A stretch of DNA of 34,905 nucleotides, taken from the NCBI GenBank assembly GCA_026709985.1, contig JAPORY010000010.1, positions 1-34,905 of the forward strand, written 5' to 3'. Positions 8,362 to 16,091 of the stretch are shown here, one piece after another; position 1 is the first letter of the stretch; each line of letters starts with the position of its first letter. The stretch comes from Aestuariivita sp. Lineage in GTDB: Bacteria; Pseudomonadota; Alphaproteobacteria; Rhodobacterales; Rhodobacteraceae. Both the position numbers and the translations under genes were made by a program. The notes under the pieces are model-generated. The model made no database searches. It saw only the letters and a program-made list of their open reading frames with translations, and was not told where the DNA came from.

Positions 8362-9651
8362 ATGATTAAGGATAACGCGAAGCTGATTTCCGAAATTCGA
8401 GAGCGCTTTGCGCATGTCGAGAGTTGTCCCTTTCAAGGCCAACGTATTTTTTTTGAGAACGCTGGGGGCGCATTAACCCTAAAGTCAGTCGCAGAAACGT
8501 CGCAGTTTTTCGCGGCGATACCTGACAACCCGGGACGTCAGAACCCGGCCGGACAAGGCACGCAAGATATTATTGACGGTGCAAAAAATGACCTAGCGGT
8601 ATTGATGAACGCAACCTCTGGTCAATTTTTTGTCGGAGAAAGCGGCACCGAACTTCTATTTCGCATGATTCGCACGGCTTGTCTCGCCTCACCAAAAGGC
8701 TCTCGGGTGATTGGATCATCAATTGAACATCCGGCATCCCGTAGTGCGGCGCGGCGCTGGGCCGAAATTGCCGCATTCGATTATATTAATGTGCCTCACG
8801 ACGATGCGACCGGCATGGTTACAGCTGCCGATTATAGGGCTCTGCTCGCGCCTGATATCGCAGTCGCAACCATCCTTCATGCCTCACCAATTACCGGTAC
8901 TCGGATCGACGTAGCGGCGATTTCTGCTGCGATTCGTGCAGTTTCTCCGAACTGTTACATCATTGTTGACGGAATCCAGCATGCCGCTCATGGGCAAATC
9001 GATTTGCAGGCTTACAATGTTGATGGCTATGCAATATCGCCCTACAAAGTGTTCTCGCGTCACGGCTATGGAATTGCATGGATTTCAGACCGGTTGAGTA
9101 CCGCACCGCACGACCAACTCATTGGTTCGCCCGCAGCCAACTGGGAATTTGGAACCCGTGACGCTGGGTCCTATGCGACAATGTCTGACGTCACCAACTA
9201 TTTTGAGTGGTTGGGCGGCGAAGTGTCGCAAGAAACTGACCGCCGCCTTAAAATTGAAGCCGCTGGTCAAGCGATTCATGACTATGAGGCTCACTTACTT
9301 CGTTGCCTAATTGATGGTTCCGGTAATCTCCGGGGCCTTCGCGAACTAAGTGGCGTCACCATACTCGCTGGCAGCGATAATCCCAACCGCGAAGGTTTGG
9401 TTTCGATTGTCGTCGAAGGAATGGACTCAGAAAAAGTCGTCCATGAATTAAATGCTCAAGGCATACGAACGCATACGCGTAAGGCGGATCACTATAGCGG
9501 CAACATCCTCTCACCCCTCAATCTAAATGATTGTGTGCGAATTTCCTTGTGCCACTATAACACTGAGGTGGAGATTCGCAGACTTCTCGCCGCATTAGCA
9601 GAGATCGTTACGCAATCAATTTCGACTGACTGCACCAACCCAATATCTTAA
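8362..9651 (+). CDS. Class V aminotransferase / cysteine-desulfurase-like PLP enzyme
   Basis: This 429-residue fold-type I PLP enzyme belongs to the aminotransferase class V group. Early residues FENAGGALTLKSVAE match the family start, VDGIQHAAHGQID holds the Asp-x-x-x-His pair (around 203-207), and AISPYKVFSRHGYG contains the expected PLP lysine at about residue 229. There is no obvious active-site Cys loop near residue 350, so true cysteine desulfurase activity is doubtful; a transaminase, lyase or hydrolase (kynureninase-like) activity fits better. It starts 17 bases after the amidotransferase stop and closes the cluster. It may process the amino acid produced by the upstream steps. Confidence 0.8.
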   Translation: MIKDNAKLISEIRERFAHVESCPFQGQRIFFENAGGALTLKSVAETSQFFAAIPDNPGRQNPAGQGTQDIIDGAKNDLAVLMNATSGQFFVGESGTELLFRMIRTACLASPKGSRVIGSSIEHPASRSAARRWAEIAAFDYINVPHDDATGMVTAADYRALLAPDIAVATILHASPITGTRIDVAAISAAIRAVSPNCYIIVDGIQHAAHGQIDLQAYNVDGYAISPYKVFSRHGYGIAWISDRLSTAPHDQLIGSPAANWEFGTRDAGSYATMSDVTNYFEWLGGEVSQETDRRLKIEAAGQAIHDYEAHLLRCLIDGSGNLRGLRELSGVTILAGSDNPNREGLVSIVVEGMDSEKVVHELNAQGIRTHTRKADHYSGNILSPLNLNDCVRISLCHYNTEVEIRRLLAALAEIVTQSISTDCTNPIS

Positions 9652-9851
9652 GTGCTATCGATTGATTTCCCGAGAAAGAAGCAATCCCTTACCTAGCGCG
9701 AAGATTCCCAAGGATTTCCCCCTATGCTAGTCGAACCAGGTATCGTTCACTTTCGACCTGTGAGCCGTTCGCGAGAGTTGGGGGAGTAACTTCCTTCCCA
9801 CCAACGCCAGAGTAGAACTTTATCCTTAAAGACGGAGTATCGCATAAAGGT

Positions 9852-10340
9852 TTACATTGCGTCTAATAGGGACTCTGCTCCTGATACATTACAAATTCCG
9901 GGTTCTTCTTCAACGAACAGCAGACTTACCTTTCCGTTCTCCGCAACCAGCGCATATCGCCGAGATCGATTAAGCAACCCAACTTCGGGAGTACTAAAGT
10001 CTAGACCCAAAGCTTTGGTGAACTCACTCTGCGGGTCGGCCAGCAGGGTAATTCCTGCCGCTGTAGCACCCGATGAGGTAGCCCACGCTTGTGCAACAAA
10101 AGGATCATTGACGATAACGCAAATTACCTCCTCAACGCCCTTTTCTCTAAATTTCTCCATATTGCGAATAACGCTCGGCAAGTGAGCAGAACTACAGGTA
10201 CTTGTGTAGGCTCCAGGCAGACCAAAAACGGCAATTTTCCTACCGTCAAACTTTTCGACAAGCGGAACGGGCTCAGGCCCGCTTTCGCCCATTCGCATCA
10301 GGTTTACTGCTGGTAGTGTGTCACCTTGAGAAATGGTCAT
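9852..10340 (-). CDS. Peroxiredoxin, Prx5/AhpE-like (redoxin family)
   Basis: This 162-residue thioredoxin-fold protein has the peroxidatic motif PGAYTSTCSSAHLPS, with Cys at residue 49 and the Thr three residues before it. This PGA(F/Y)T-x-x-C form is typical of the Prx5 group, which reduces peroxides using thiol donors. A second Cys at 150 (EPGICNVSGAESLL) is a candidate resolving residue and Cys74 is also present. It is transcribed divergently from the FAD reductase at 10442. TGAGGACC lies just before the ATG. It reads as complete and cytosolic. Confidence 0.88.
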   Translation of the reverse strand: MTISQGDTLPAVNLMRMGESGPEPVPLVEKFDGRKIAVFGLPGAYTSTCSSAHLPSVIRNMEKFREKGVEEVICVIVNDPFVAQAWATSSGATAAGITLLADPQSEFTKALGLDFSTPEVGLLNRSRRYALVAENGKVSLLFVEEEPGICNVSGAESLLDAM

Positions 10341-10390
10341 TTGGTCCTCATCATTAAATTGCGTTTACTTCGTTCACTCACTATAGAGAT

Positions 10391-10410
10391 ATTTGGTCTG
10401 AATGCCAAAT
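10391..10410. promoter_or_regulatory. Inverted repeat in the peroxiredoxin/reductase divergent region
   Basis: ATTTGG (10391-10396) and CCAAAT (10405-10410) form a perfect inverted repeat with an 8-base spacer. It lies in the 101-base gap between two divergent redox genes and is a plausible operator for coordinated control. No matching regulator gene was identified nearby. Confidence 0.3.
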
Positions 10411-10441
10411 CATTCCACCACCGTGAAAGGAACTGTTTGCG

Positions 10442-11650
10442 ATGACAAATATCGTGGTCGTTGGCGCTGGACAAGCCGGTGCTTCACTCGTCGCGGAGTT
10501 GCGGCGACAAGGTTTTGAGGGCGACATTACGATGGTCGGAGAAGAACCAATCCCTCCCTATCAGCGGCCACCGTTATCCAAAGGTTACCTATTGGGCGAT
10601 CTGTCTCTTGATCGGATGTTACTGCGGCCACAAGCCTTTTATTCTGAACAACAGATTACTTTGCACCTAAACTCTCATGTCGAGTCCATAAACCGCAGAG
10701 ATCAAACGGTTAAGCTCAACACTACTATTCTGTCTTACGACAAACTGGTCTTGACCACTGGATCAATCCCGAAACAACTGCCTGATAGTTTGAGCAACTC
10801 CCTCAAGGGTGTTTTTGTTGTGCGCACTTTGGCCGATGTTGATGCCATGGCGCCCTATATGAAATCTGGAACACGAGCGCTTGTAGTCGGCGGGGGATAT
10901 ATTGGCTTAGAGGTGGCAGCGGTCGCTTCCAGCCTCGGTGTGCAGGTTACTATCATTGAGTCCTCAGACCGAATTCTACAGCGTGTTGCCGCGCCGCAGA
11001 CTTCAGACTACTTTCGCACGCTGCACGGTGAACATGGGGTTACCATACTCGAATCCGCTGGTCTGAAACAATTAATCGGTAATCAACATGTCTCTGCTGC
11101 GGAACTCAATGATGGCCGCAGGTTGGACGTCGATTTTGTCATTGTCGGCATTGGAATAACGCCAGACACGACGCTGGCAGAGTTATCAGGGCTAAAGGTT
11201 GATAACGGTATCGCAGTTGATGCCAACGGGCGCACCTCGGATCCAAATATTTGGGCTGCTGGGGATTGCTGCTCCTTCCCGCATAAAGGCGGACGCCTGC
11301 GACTCGAGAGCGTACCGAATGCCATCGACCAAGGGAGTTGCGTGGCCCGCAATATTCTCGGTAAGACTGAAGATTACCTACCGAAGCCGTGGTTCTGGTC
11401 GGATCAATACGACACAAAACTGCAGATCGCAGGCCTAAATTCAGGTTATGATCAGATCTACACGAGAATGGGTTCGGGGCGGGCCATCTCTTTCTGGTAC
11501 TATAAAGGTGAACACTTGCTTGCCGTCGACGCAATGAACGATCCCCGCGGTTACATGATTGGTAAGCGTCTCATCGAAAAGGGTGAATCCCCGGCCCCGG
11601 CGTTGGTGTCTGACCCCGATGTCGATTTACGAGCGTTAGCACGATCTTGA
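10442..11650 (+). CDS. FAD-dependent NAD(P)H:ferredoxin/rubredoxin reductase-like oxidoreductase
   Basis: This 402-residue protein is of usual length for the ferredoxin-reductase branch of pyridine nucleotide-disulfide oxidoreductases. The FAD-binding loop is IVVVGAGQAGASLVAELR at the N-terminus, followed by PPYQRPPLSKGYL, which is typical of putidaredoxin/rhodocoxin reductases. The NAD(P)H loop ALVVGGGYIGLEVAAVASSLG lies near residues 145-163. A second FAD contact, DPNIWAAGDCCSFPH, follows, and the C-terminal domain holds WFWSDQYDTKLQIAGL. It should pass electrons from NAD(P)H to a 2Fe-2S ferredoxin, for example for a P450 or Rieske oxygenase; none is in the window. It overlaps rsmD by four bases, an unusual pairing. 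Confidence 0.88.
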   Translation: MTNIVVVGAGQAGASLVAELRRQGFEGDITMVGEEPIPPYQRPPLSKGYLLGDLSLDRMLLRPQAFYSEQQITLHLNSHVESINRRDQTVKLNTTILSYDKLVLTTGSIPKQLPDSLSNSLKGVFVVRTLADVDAMAPYMKSGTRALVVGGGYIGLEVAAVASSLGVQVTIIESSDRILQRVAAPQTSDYFRTLHGEHGVTILESAGLKQLIGNQHVSAAELNDGRRLDVDFVIVGIGITPDTTLAELSGLKVDNGIAVDANGRTSDPNIWAAGDCCSFPHKGGRLRLESVPNAIDQGSCVARNILGKTEDYLPKPWFWSDQYDTKLQIAGLNSGYDQIYTRMGSGRAISFWYYKGEHLLAVDAMNDPRGYMIGKRLIEKGESPAPALVSDPDVDLRALARS

Positions 11651-12201
11651 GGATTATTGCTGGCGAGTTTCGTGGTCGCAAGTTAGCTTCGGTCAAAAGT
11701 CACAGCCTGGCGTTGCGCCCAACCCGAGACCGGGTGCGGGAGAGCGTCTTTAACATTCTGCAATCGCAACAGACCATTCACGGCACCCGTATCTTGGATA
11801 TATTCGCGGGCACCGGCGCTATGGGACTTGAAGCGATATCTCGGGGCGCCGATTCGGCTATATTTGTCGAGAACTCGCGTGAGAGCCGGCGCCTCTTGCG
11901 AGAAAATATCTCCACACTGCAATTGGAAGTGCGTTCGCGAATCATCGCCGAAGATGCAACACGGCTGGGCGCAAATGATACCGATCCTACCTCTATTGTG
12001 TTTCTAGACCCCCCGTATGGCAAAGGCTTAGGGCTTGCAGCCTTATCAGCCCTGACAACGGGTGGTTGGTTATCAGCGGACGCATTGATTGTCTGGGAAG
12101 AGTCGACGCACATGTCGGCGCCACCCTCTTTTGCGACAGTGGATCATCGAAAATATGGGGCGAGCCACATCACACTCATGCGTTATTTACCTTGTGTTTG
12201 A
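11647..12201 (+). CDS. rsmD: 16S rRNA (guanine(966)-N2)-methyltransferase RsmD
   Basis: This 184-residue protein begins MRIIAGEFRGRKLAS and continues LRPTRDRVRESVFNIL, the hallmark start of RsmD. The S-adenosylmethionine loop is ILDIFAGTGAMGLEAISRGA and the catalytic NPPY-class motif is VFLDPPYGKGLG. RsmD methylates G966 of 16S rRNA in the small subunit. The start is TTG at 11647, overlapping the stop of the reductase (TTGA). Reading must begin there because the family starts exactly at RIIAGE. It is a core gene, which argues that this part of the window is backbone chromosome. Confidence 0.93.
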   Translation: MRIIAGEFRGRKLASVKSHSLALRPTRDRVRESVFNILQSQQTIHGTRILDIFAGTGAMGLEAISRGADSAIFVENSRESRRLLRENISTLQLEVRSRIIAEDATRLGANDTDPTSIVFLDPPYGKGLGLAALSALTTGGWLSADALIVWEESTHMSAPPSFATVDHRKYGASHITLMRYLPCV

Positions 12202-12560
12202 ATAAGGTCTGACGAAAGCAGTCTTCGCAGAGATGCCGTGCGGTCATTCGGCAAAATAAGGTGTGACTGACCACTTCCAGTTGCAAGTCAGTTGGCCGTC
12301 TGTCGAGAATTGTCGATTGTTTCGCTACGAATTGGGCGGGGCAAATATAGCTGCCCTTCGTAGCGCGAGGTATGAAAAAGCAATGTGATTTGGCTCATCA
12401 TCATTGAGCGCACTTTCATTAACGAATCTCGCGCGTAGACCAAATTTTCCTGAAATTCTGACGCCGAAACTACCAACTAACCAGGAAATTGTTTGTATCA
12501 CTCGTCTTGGACGGATGCAGCATTGGTATGATTTCTTCCCACCTTAGGTTGCGAATTCAC
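12202..12560. other. Gene-free stretch after rsmD
   Basis: No open frame with a plausible start, no tRNA and no clear terminator hairpin is seen here. It separates the core gene rsmD from a run of decayed genes on the minus strand. Confidence 0.5.
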
Positions 12561-12929
12561 TTATGGTAAGTTACTCTCTGTCGTTACTTGTTCCAAGTTT
12601 GCGACGCTCTCATATAGCGTGTCAGGCTGCATTGCTTGTTCCGATTTGTCCCAAGTTCTTTCGAGAAAATCAGGATAGGAGACGAATTGTACGAGAAGGG
12701 CAACATCCATTGATTTTGTAATGTCAAGAAGAGTGTTTACGGAAAGGCTCCCGTAATCAGTATTTTCTAGGCGCGAAATAACGCTCTGAGGTTTAACCAA
12801 ACGCTCCGCCATCTGAGCTTGGGTAAGGCCAGCCTTTTTTCGAAGAGCCTTAATCTGATACGCAATCTAGGCGCGAACCTGCGAATCAAGAAAAGAATTC
12901 CGGTAATCGGGTTTTGAGAGGCGCTTCAT
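12561..12929 (-). pseudogene. XRE-family helix-turn-helix regulator (HigA-like), interrupted by an in-frame TAG
   Basis: Read from an ATG at 12929, the frame gives MKRLSKPDYRNSFLDSQVRA, then TAG at codon 21 (12869-12867), then IAYQIKALRKKAGLTQAQMA, QSVISRLENTDYGSLSVNTL and the tail YPDFLERTWDKSEQAMQP. Both sides of the stop belong to one protein: an XRE helix-turn-helix antitoxin-type regulator in which a short leader precedes IAYQI. The simplest cause is a single transition making TAG from TGG or CAG. An internal ATG (MAERL, 12812) would give an 83-residue product lacking the first helices of the DNA-binding domain, so function is probably lost. Confidence 0.75.
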
Positions 12930-13399
12930 CACCTTCTGGACGTCCACATGACTCTGCTTTTTCTGGATCATCTTTGACTTCTTTCATGCGTTTTTCTACT
13001 CTACTGAGCAAGTTCTTCGGGTAGTATACCCTGTCTTTGTGTATCCAATATCTACAACAATAAAAGGTGGCATCTCGTCCTTCGTAGATCGGAAACCCAA
13101 AATCCGCTAGGCAACTTTTCCAGTCAACCTCACTTCTCCAATACCACCGAGATTCCGTAATCGTCTGAAATGAGGACCACCCCAATCGTCAATTTGTTCC
13201 AAGAATGCAACGCGGTATCATGCTTCGCACGCACGTCCTCTGACCGTTCGAAATACCATTTGCCCCACAAATTTGGCTCATCTCTTGTGATACAACATTT
13301 ATATTTCAGGATTGCTATAGCATTTTTGCGATAATTTTGCTTCGAGCAATTTTGTTTCTGACGCTTGCTTTGCAGCACCGATTGCTCAGCAGTAGTCAA
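12886..13399 (-). pseudogene. Unrecognised aromatic-rich gene, probably frameshifted
   Basis: Two overlapping minus-strand frames look like one broken protein. The first (from 13399) contains CCITRDEPNLWGKWYFERSE and SWNKLTI. The second (from about 13185, shifted by one base) contains SRWYWRSEVDWKSCLADFGF, PIYEGRDATFYCCRYW and DRVYYPKNL. The Trp/Tyr-rich content and the similar WYFERSE and WYWRSEV phrases suggest a real ancestral protein with an internal duplication. I do not recognise the family. It lies just upstream of the broken XRE regulator and overlaps its start, so it may have been the partner of that gene, for example as a toxin; this is a guess. Confidence 0.4.
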
Positions 13400-13485
13400 T
13401 GCTTGAAGTGCGAAACAAGAGTGCGCCTATCAATTCTTGATTGAGCAAAATCCACCCATCGCACGAATTGTTTTCGTGGCAACCA

Positions 13486-13949
13486 CTATTCCGGCTGCGC
13501 CGCATCGGCCATTTTCTTGTCAAGCGCAAGGAGCAGGGGAGGAAACAAAAGAAATCCGCAACCAGAGCAATGACGACGGTCATGCTAACAAGTAATCCAA
13601 GCGTTTGATTGACGGCAAGACCAGAGGCACCGAAAACCAAGAAGCCCAAAGCAAAAACAAGGGTTGTCGTGAGCAATGGTCGGCCCACGAGCTTAAACGT
13701 TGGGACAATTGCCTGCGCAGGCGAACTGCCCTCAGAACGAACTCGCAGATATTTTGTCATCAAATGAATGGTGTCATCAACGACGATCCCAAAAGCAATC
13801 GCTGTAACAATGGACGCCGCCACACTCACACTGCCAACCGCATAGCCCCAGCCGGCCATCAACATGATTGCCGGCAGAAAATTGGGAATGAGGCTAAGCA
13901 ACCCCAGGCGCACGCTCTTAAATACAAAGACCAAGATCAGCGAGACCAA
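13486..13949 (-). pseudogene. MMPL/RND-superfamily exporter, C-terminal fragment
   Basis: The fragment carries the last membrane segments of an RND/MMPL exporter: LVFVFKSVRLGLLSLIPNFL, then AFGIVVDDTIHLMTKYLR (the conserved GIxVDDTIH element) and FALGFLVFGASGLAVNQTLG. The original C-terminus is off by one frameshift near 13540: after VADFF the other frame continues FPPLLLALDKKMADAAQPE and stops at 13486. The N-terminal part of the protein (several hundred residues) is missing; the frame ends in a stop about 25 bases upstream of 13949. The break lies about 130 bases from the tRNA-fMet fragment at 14081, so loss of the 5' part may be tied to island insertion or later rearrangement. Confidence 0.8.
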
Positions 13950-14080
13950 TTGGACGTCGTTTTTTGTGCTCGCTTAAATCTCCTCAGCGGGTCGTGCGTC
14001 TGAACACCAGCACTCGTTTGCTGCAAGCACGAGTTTCGGGCACTAGCGGGCCGATCAGTATTTAGGTTTGAGGATACGGT

Positions 14081-14125
14081 TGGTTGCGGGGGCAGGATTT
14101 GAACCTGCGGCCTTCAGATTATGAG
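14081..14125 (-). repeat. tRNA-fMet 3'-half fragment (putative attL)
   Basis: On the minus strand the fragment runs from the anticodon loop CTCATAA through the T arm to the acceptor end and CCA. It differs from the intact tRNA-fMet at 34398 at four positions. Two of these form a compensated T-stem pair (GCAGG/CCTGC here, GTAGG/CCTAC there), so it came from a different functional fMet gene and not from drift of the neighbouring one. Identity stops exactly after the anticodon loop. Confidence 0.75.
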
Positions 14126-14209
14126 TTGGCCTATAGACTTGGCGTCATACCCCGACGCGCTTTCTCTCAAGGTTGCCAAACATCGACAATATAACGAAAA
14201 TACAGCGCG

Positions 14210-14249
14210 TTATCCATTGCGCCGTAAAACCCCGTCCTGTAGGGCGGGG
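14210..14249 (-). repeat. IS200/IS605-type subterminal hairpin relic, copy 2
   Basis: On the minus strand CCCCGCCCTACAGGACGGGG (14249-14230) is followed by TTTTACGGCGCAATGG. It matches copy 1 at 490-530 in the hairpin and in the flank, in inverse orientation, so the two copies face each other across the 13.7 kb between them. No transposase lies beside it. Confidence 0.55.
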
Positions 14250-14378
14250 AGTAGTCACAGGAACTTACAAGGCCCCAATTCGCCAACAAGTCGAGACGAG
14301 CATTACCGTCCATCTTGATTCCCAGTGCTTCCCAGCATGATACGGTGCTTCCTACGATTGAGCGAAACAGGGGATACC

Positions 14379-14465
14379 GTGCCGGCAGAGATCAAGATCA
14401 CCAAGCGCGTCATCGACCGGCTCAAAACCGACAGAACGGATCACTTCTACTAGGATCAGCATCTG
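14379..14465 (+). pseudogene. Tyrosine integrase, N-terminal relic
   Basis: From a GTG at 14379 the frame reads VPAEIKITKRVIDRLKTDRT followed by DHFY, a TAG stop (14451-14453), then DQHLKRVN. Phage-type tyrosine integrases with an N-terminal arm-binding domain start K-x-T-K-R-x-V-D-x-L-K and continue F-x-W-D-x-x-L-K-G-F-G; here the Trp codon TGG has become TAG and the match ends after LK. The catalytic domain is gone, and the next gene (glpD, opposite strand) ends at 14481. Its position 250 bases inside the tRNA repeat is where an island integrase is expected. Confidence 0.65.
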
Positions 14466-14480
14466 AAACGAGTGAATTGT

Positions 14481-16091
14481 TTATTCGTTGTTTGAGAGAA
14501 CGGGGGCCGCAACACGATCTGCGTGTCGAATCCGATTGATACAAACTTCGAGACGATCAACTTCATCTTTCGGAAAGCGAAGGCCAAGTCGCGTTCTTCG
14601 CCATAAAAAATCTTCGGCAGTCTGAACCCATTCATTCCTCACTCCCCACTCAAGTTCTCTTTCCGTGACCGTAGTCGCGAAATTCTCTCCTAGATCTGCC
14701 GTCGATCTACTTCCTTGCAAGATTTCATAAGCATCGGTGCCGTAGTGCTTTACCAGCCGAGATGCCCATTTGGAATTTAGGTAAGGATATTGCTCACAAA
14801 GTTCTTCCACGAGATTCCATGCGCCATTTATCGGAAAATCCCCGCCGGGCAAAACTTGTCCCGCCGTCCATGACGGCCCATGATTTGGCAAGAATGGAGA
14901 AATCTTAGAAAGCGCTGTTTCCGCAAGTTTACGGTAGGTAGTCAGCTTTCCGCCGAAAATATTAAGCAACGGCGGCGCAGATGTCTCAAGGCGAATGACA
15001 TAATCGCGTGATGCAGCAGAGGCACTGTCCTTACAATTGTCATACAGAGGTCGTACACCCGAATATGCCCATACAACATCGTCGCACGAAATTGGTTCCT
15101 TGAAGTACTTTGATACAAATTCCAATAAATAGGTGGTCTCTTTTTGACTGCACGTCGGAGTATCTTTAATTGACGCTTGGTCCTCGTCGGTGGTTCCGAT
15201 TAATGTGAAGTCATCCTCATATGGAATGACAAAAATGATTCTGCCATCGTAACCCTGAAAAAAGTAACATTTTTCGTGAAGATAAAGACGCTTTGTAACG
15301 ATGTGACTACCGCGAACTAGGCGCAAATTATCCATTCTTTGACTGCCAATTACATCGCTTAAGAAATCTGATGCCCAAGGACCTGTAGCGTTGATGAGCA
15401 CGTTGGTGCGAAATGACGTACACCGTCCTTCTTGGTCCTCTGTCACAACGACCCATTCTGAAGCCTGACGTTCAACTGCGACCACTCGCGTGCGAGGCAT
15501 AATGCGAGCACCGCGTGCCGCCGCATCTCGGGCATTAAGAACGACAAGCCGTGAATCTTGTACCCAACAATCAGAATACTCGAACGCCTTTTGGTATTCG
15601 TCACGAAGCGGCTCACCTTCCAATACTTTCGATAGATCAAGAGAGGAAGTACCGGCCAAAATATTGCGCCGTCCTAGACTGTCGTAGAGCAGCAGAGCTA
15701 ATCGAATTAACCAAGCGGGTCGGCGGTTCTTCTGCCATGGAACAATGAAGTTCAAGAGCTTTGATGCGGGTGTGTCAGATGAAAATCTCATCTGGCTATG
15801 ATAGGGGAGTATAAAGCGCAACGGCCAGATGATGTGCGGCATGGCTTGCAACAGTATTTCGCGCTCTGCGAGCGATTCTTTCACCAAGCGAAATTCGAAG
15901 TATTCAAGATATCGTAGCCCGCCGTGAATAAGCTTAGTTGATGCCGAAGAGGTGCCTGATCCAAGATCATTCATTTCTGCGAGTGCAACGCGCAATCCCC
16001 GACCCGCAGCGTCACGAGCGACGCCACACCCATTGACACCGCCGCCGACGATAAAGATGTCAAACGCCTCTCTATCTGCTTGAGATAGCAT
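14481..16091 (-). CDS. glpD: Glycerol-3-phosphate dehydrogenase (FAD-dependent, aerobic)
   Basis: The protein (about 536 residues) begins MLSQADREAFDIFIVGGGVN with the FAD loop GGGVNGCGVARDAAGRG, then GSGTSSASTKLIHGGLRYLE, the signature of GlpD. FALLS-type internal landmarks such as LVRGSHIVTKRLY and the C-terminal TVTERELEWGVRNEWVQTAED follow. It oxidises sn-glycerol 3-phosphate to dihydroxyacetone phosphate at the inner membrane, passing electrons to quinone. I prefer the ATG at 16091 because GGAG lies six bases before it; an ATG at 16103 would add MEIR. Either start overlaps the 3' end of glpR, so the two form one leftward unit, glpR-glpD. Confidence 0.93.
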   Translation of the reverse strand: MLSQADREAFDIFIVGGGVNGCGVARDAAGRGLRVALAEMNDLGSGTSSASTKLIHGGLRYLEYFEFRLVKESLAEREILLQAMPHIIWPLRFILPYHSQMRFSSDTPASKLLNFIVPWQKNRRPAWLIRLALLLYDSLGRRNILAGTSSLDLSKVLEGEPLRDEYQKAFEYSDCWVQDSRLVVLNARDAAARGARIMPRTRVVAVERQASEWVVVTEDQEGRCTSFRTNVLINATGPWASDFLSDVIGSQRMDNLRLVRGSHIVTKRLYLHEKCYFFQGYDGRIIFVIPYEDDFTLIGTTDEDQASIKDTPTCSQKETTYLLEFVSKYFKEPISCDDVVWAYSGVRPLYDNCKDSASAASRDYVIRLETSAPPLLNIFGGKLTTYRKLAETALSKISPFLPNHGPSWTAGQVLPGGDFPINGAWNLVEELCEQYPYLNSKWASRLVKHYGTDAYEILQGSRSTADLGENFATTVTERELEWGVRNEWVQTAEDFLWRRTRLGLRFPKDEVDRLEVCINRIRHADRVAAPVLSNNE

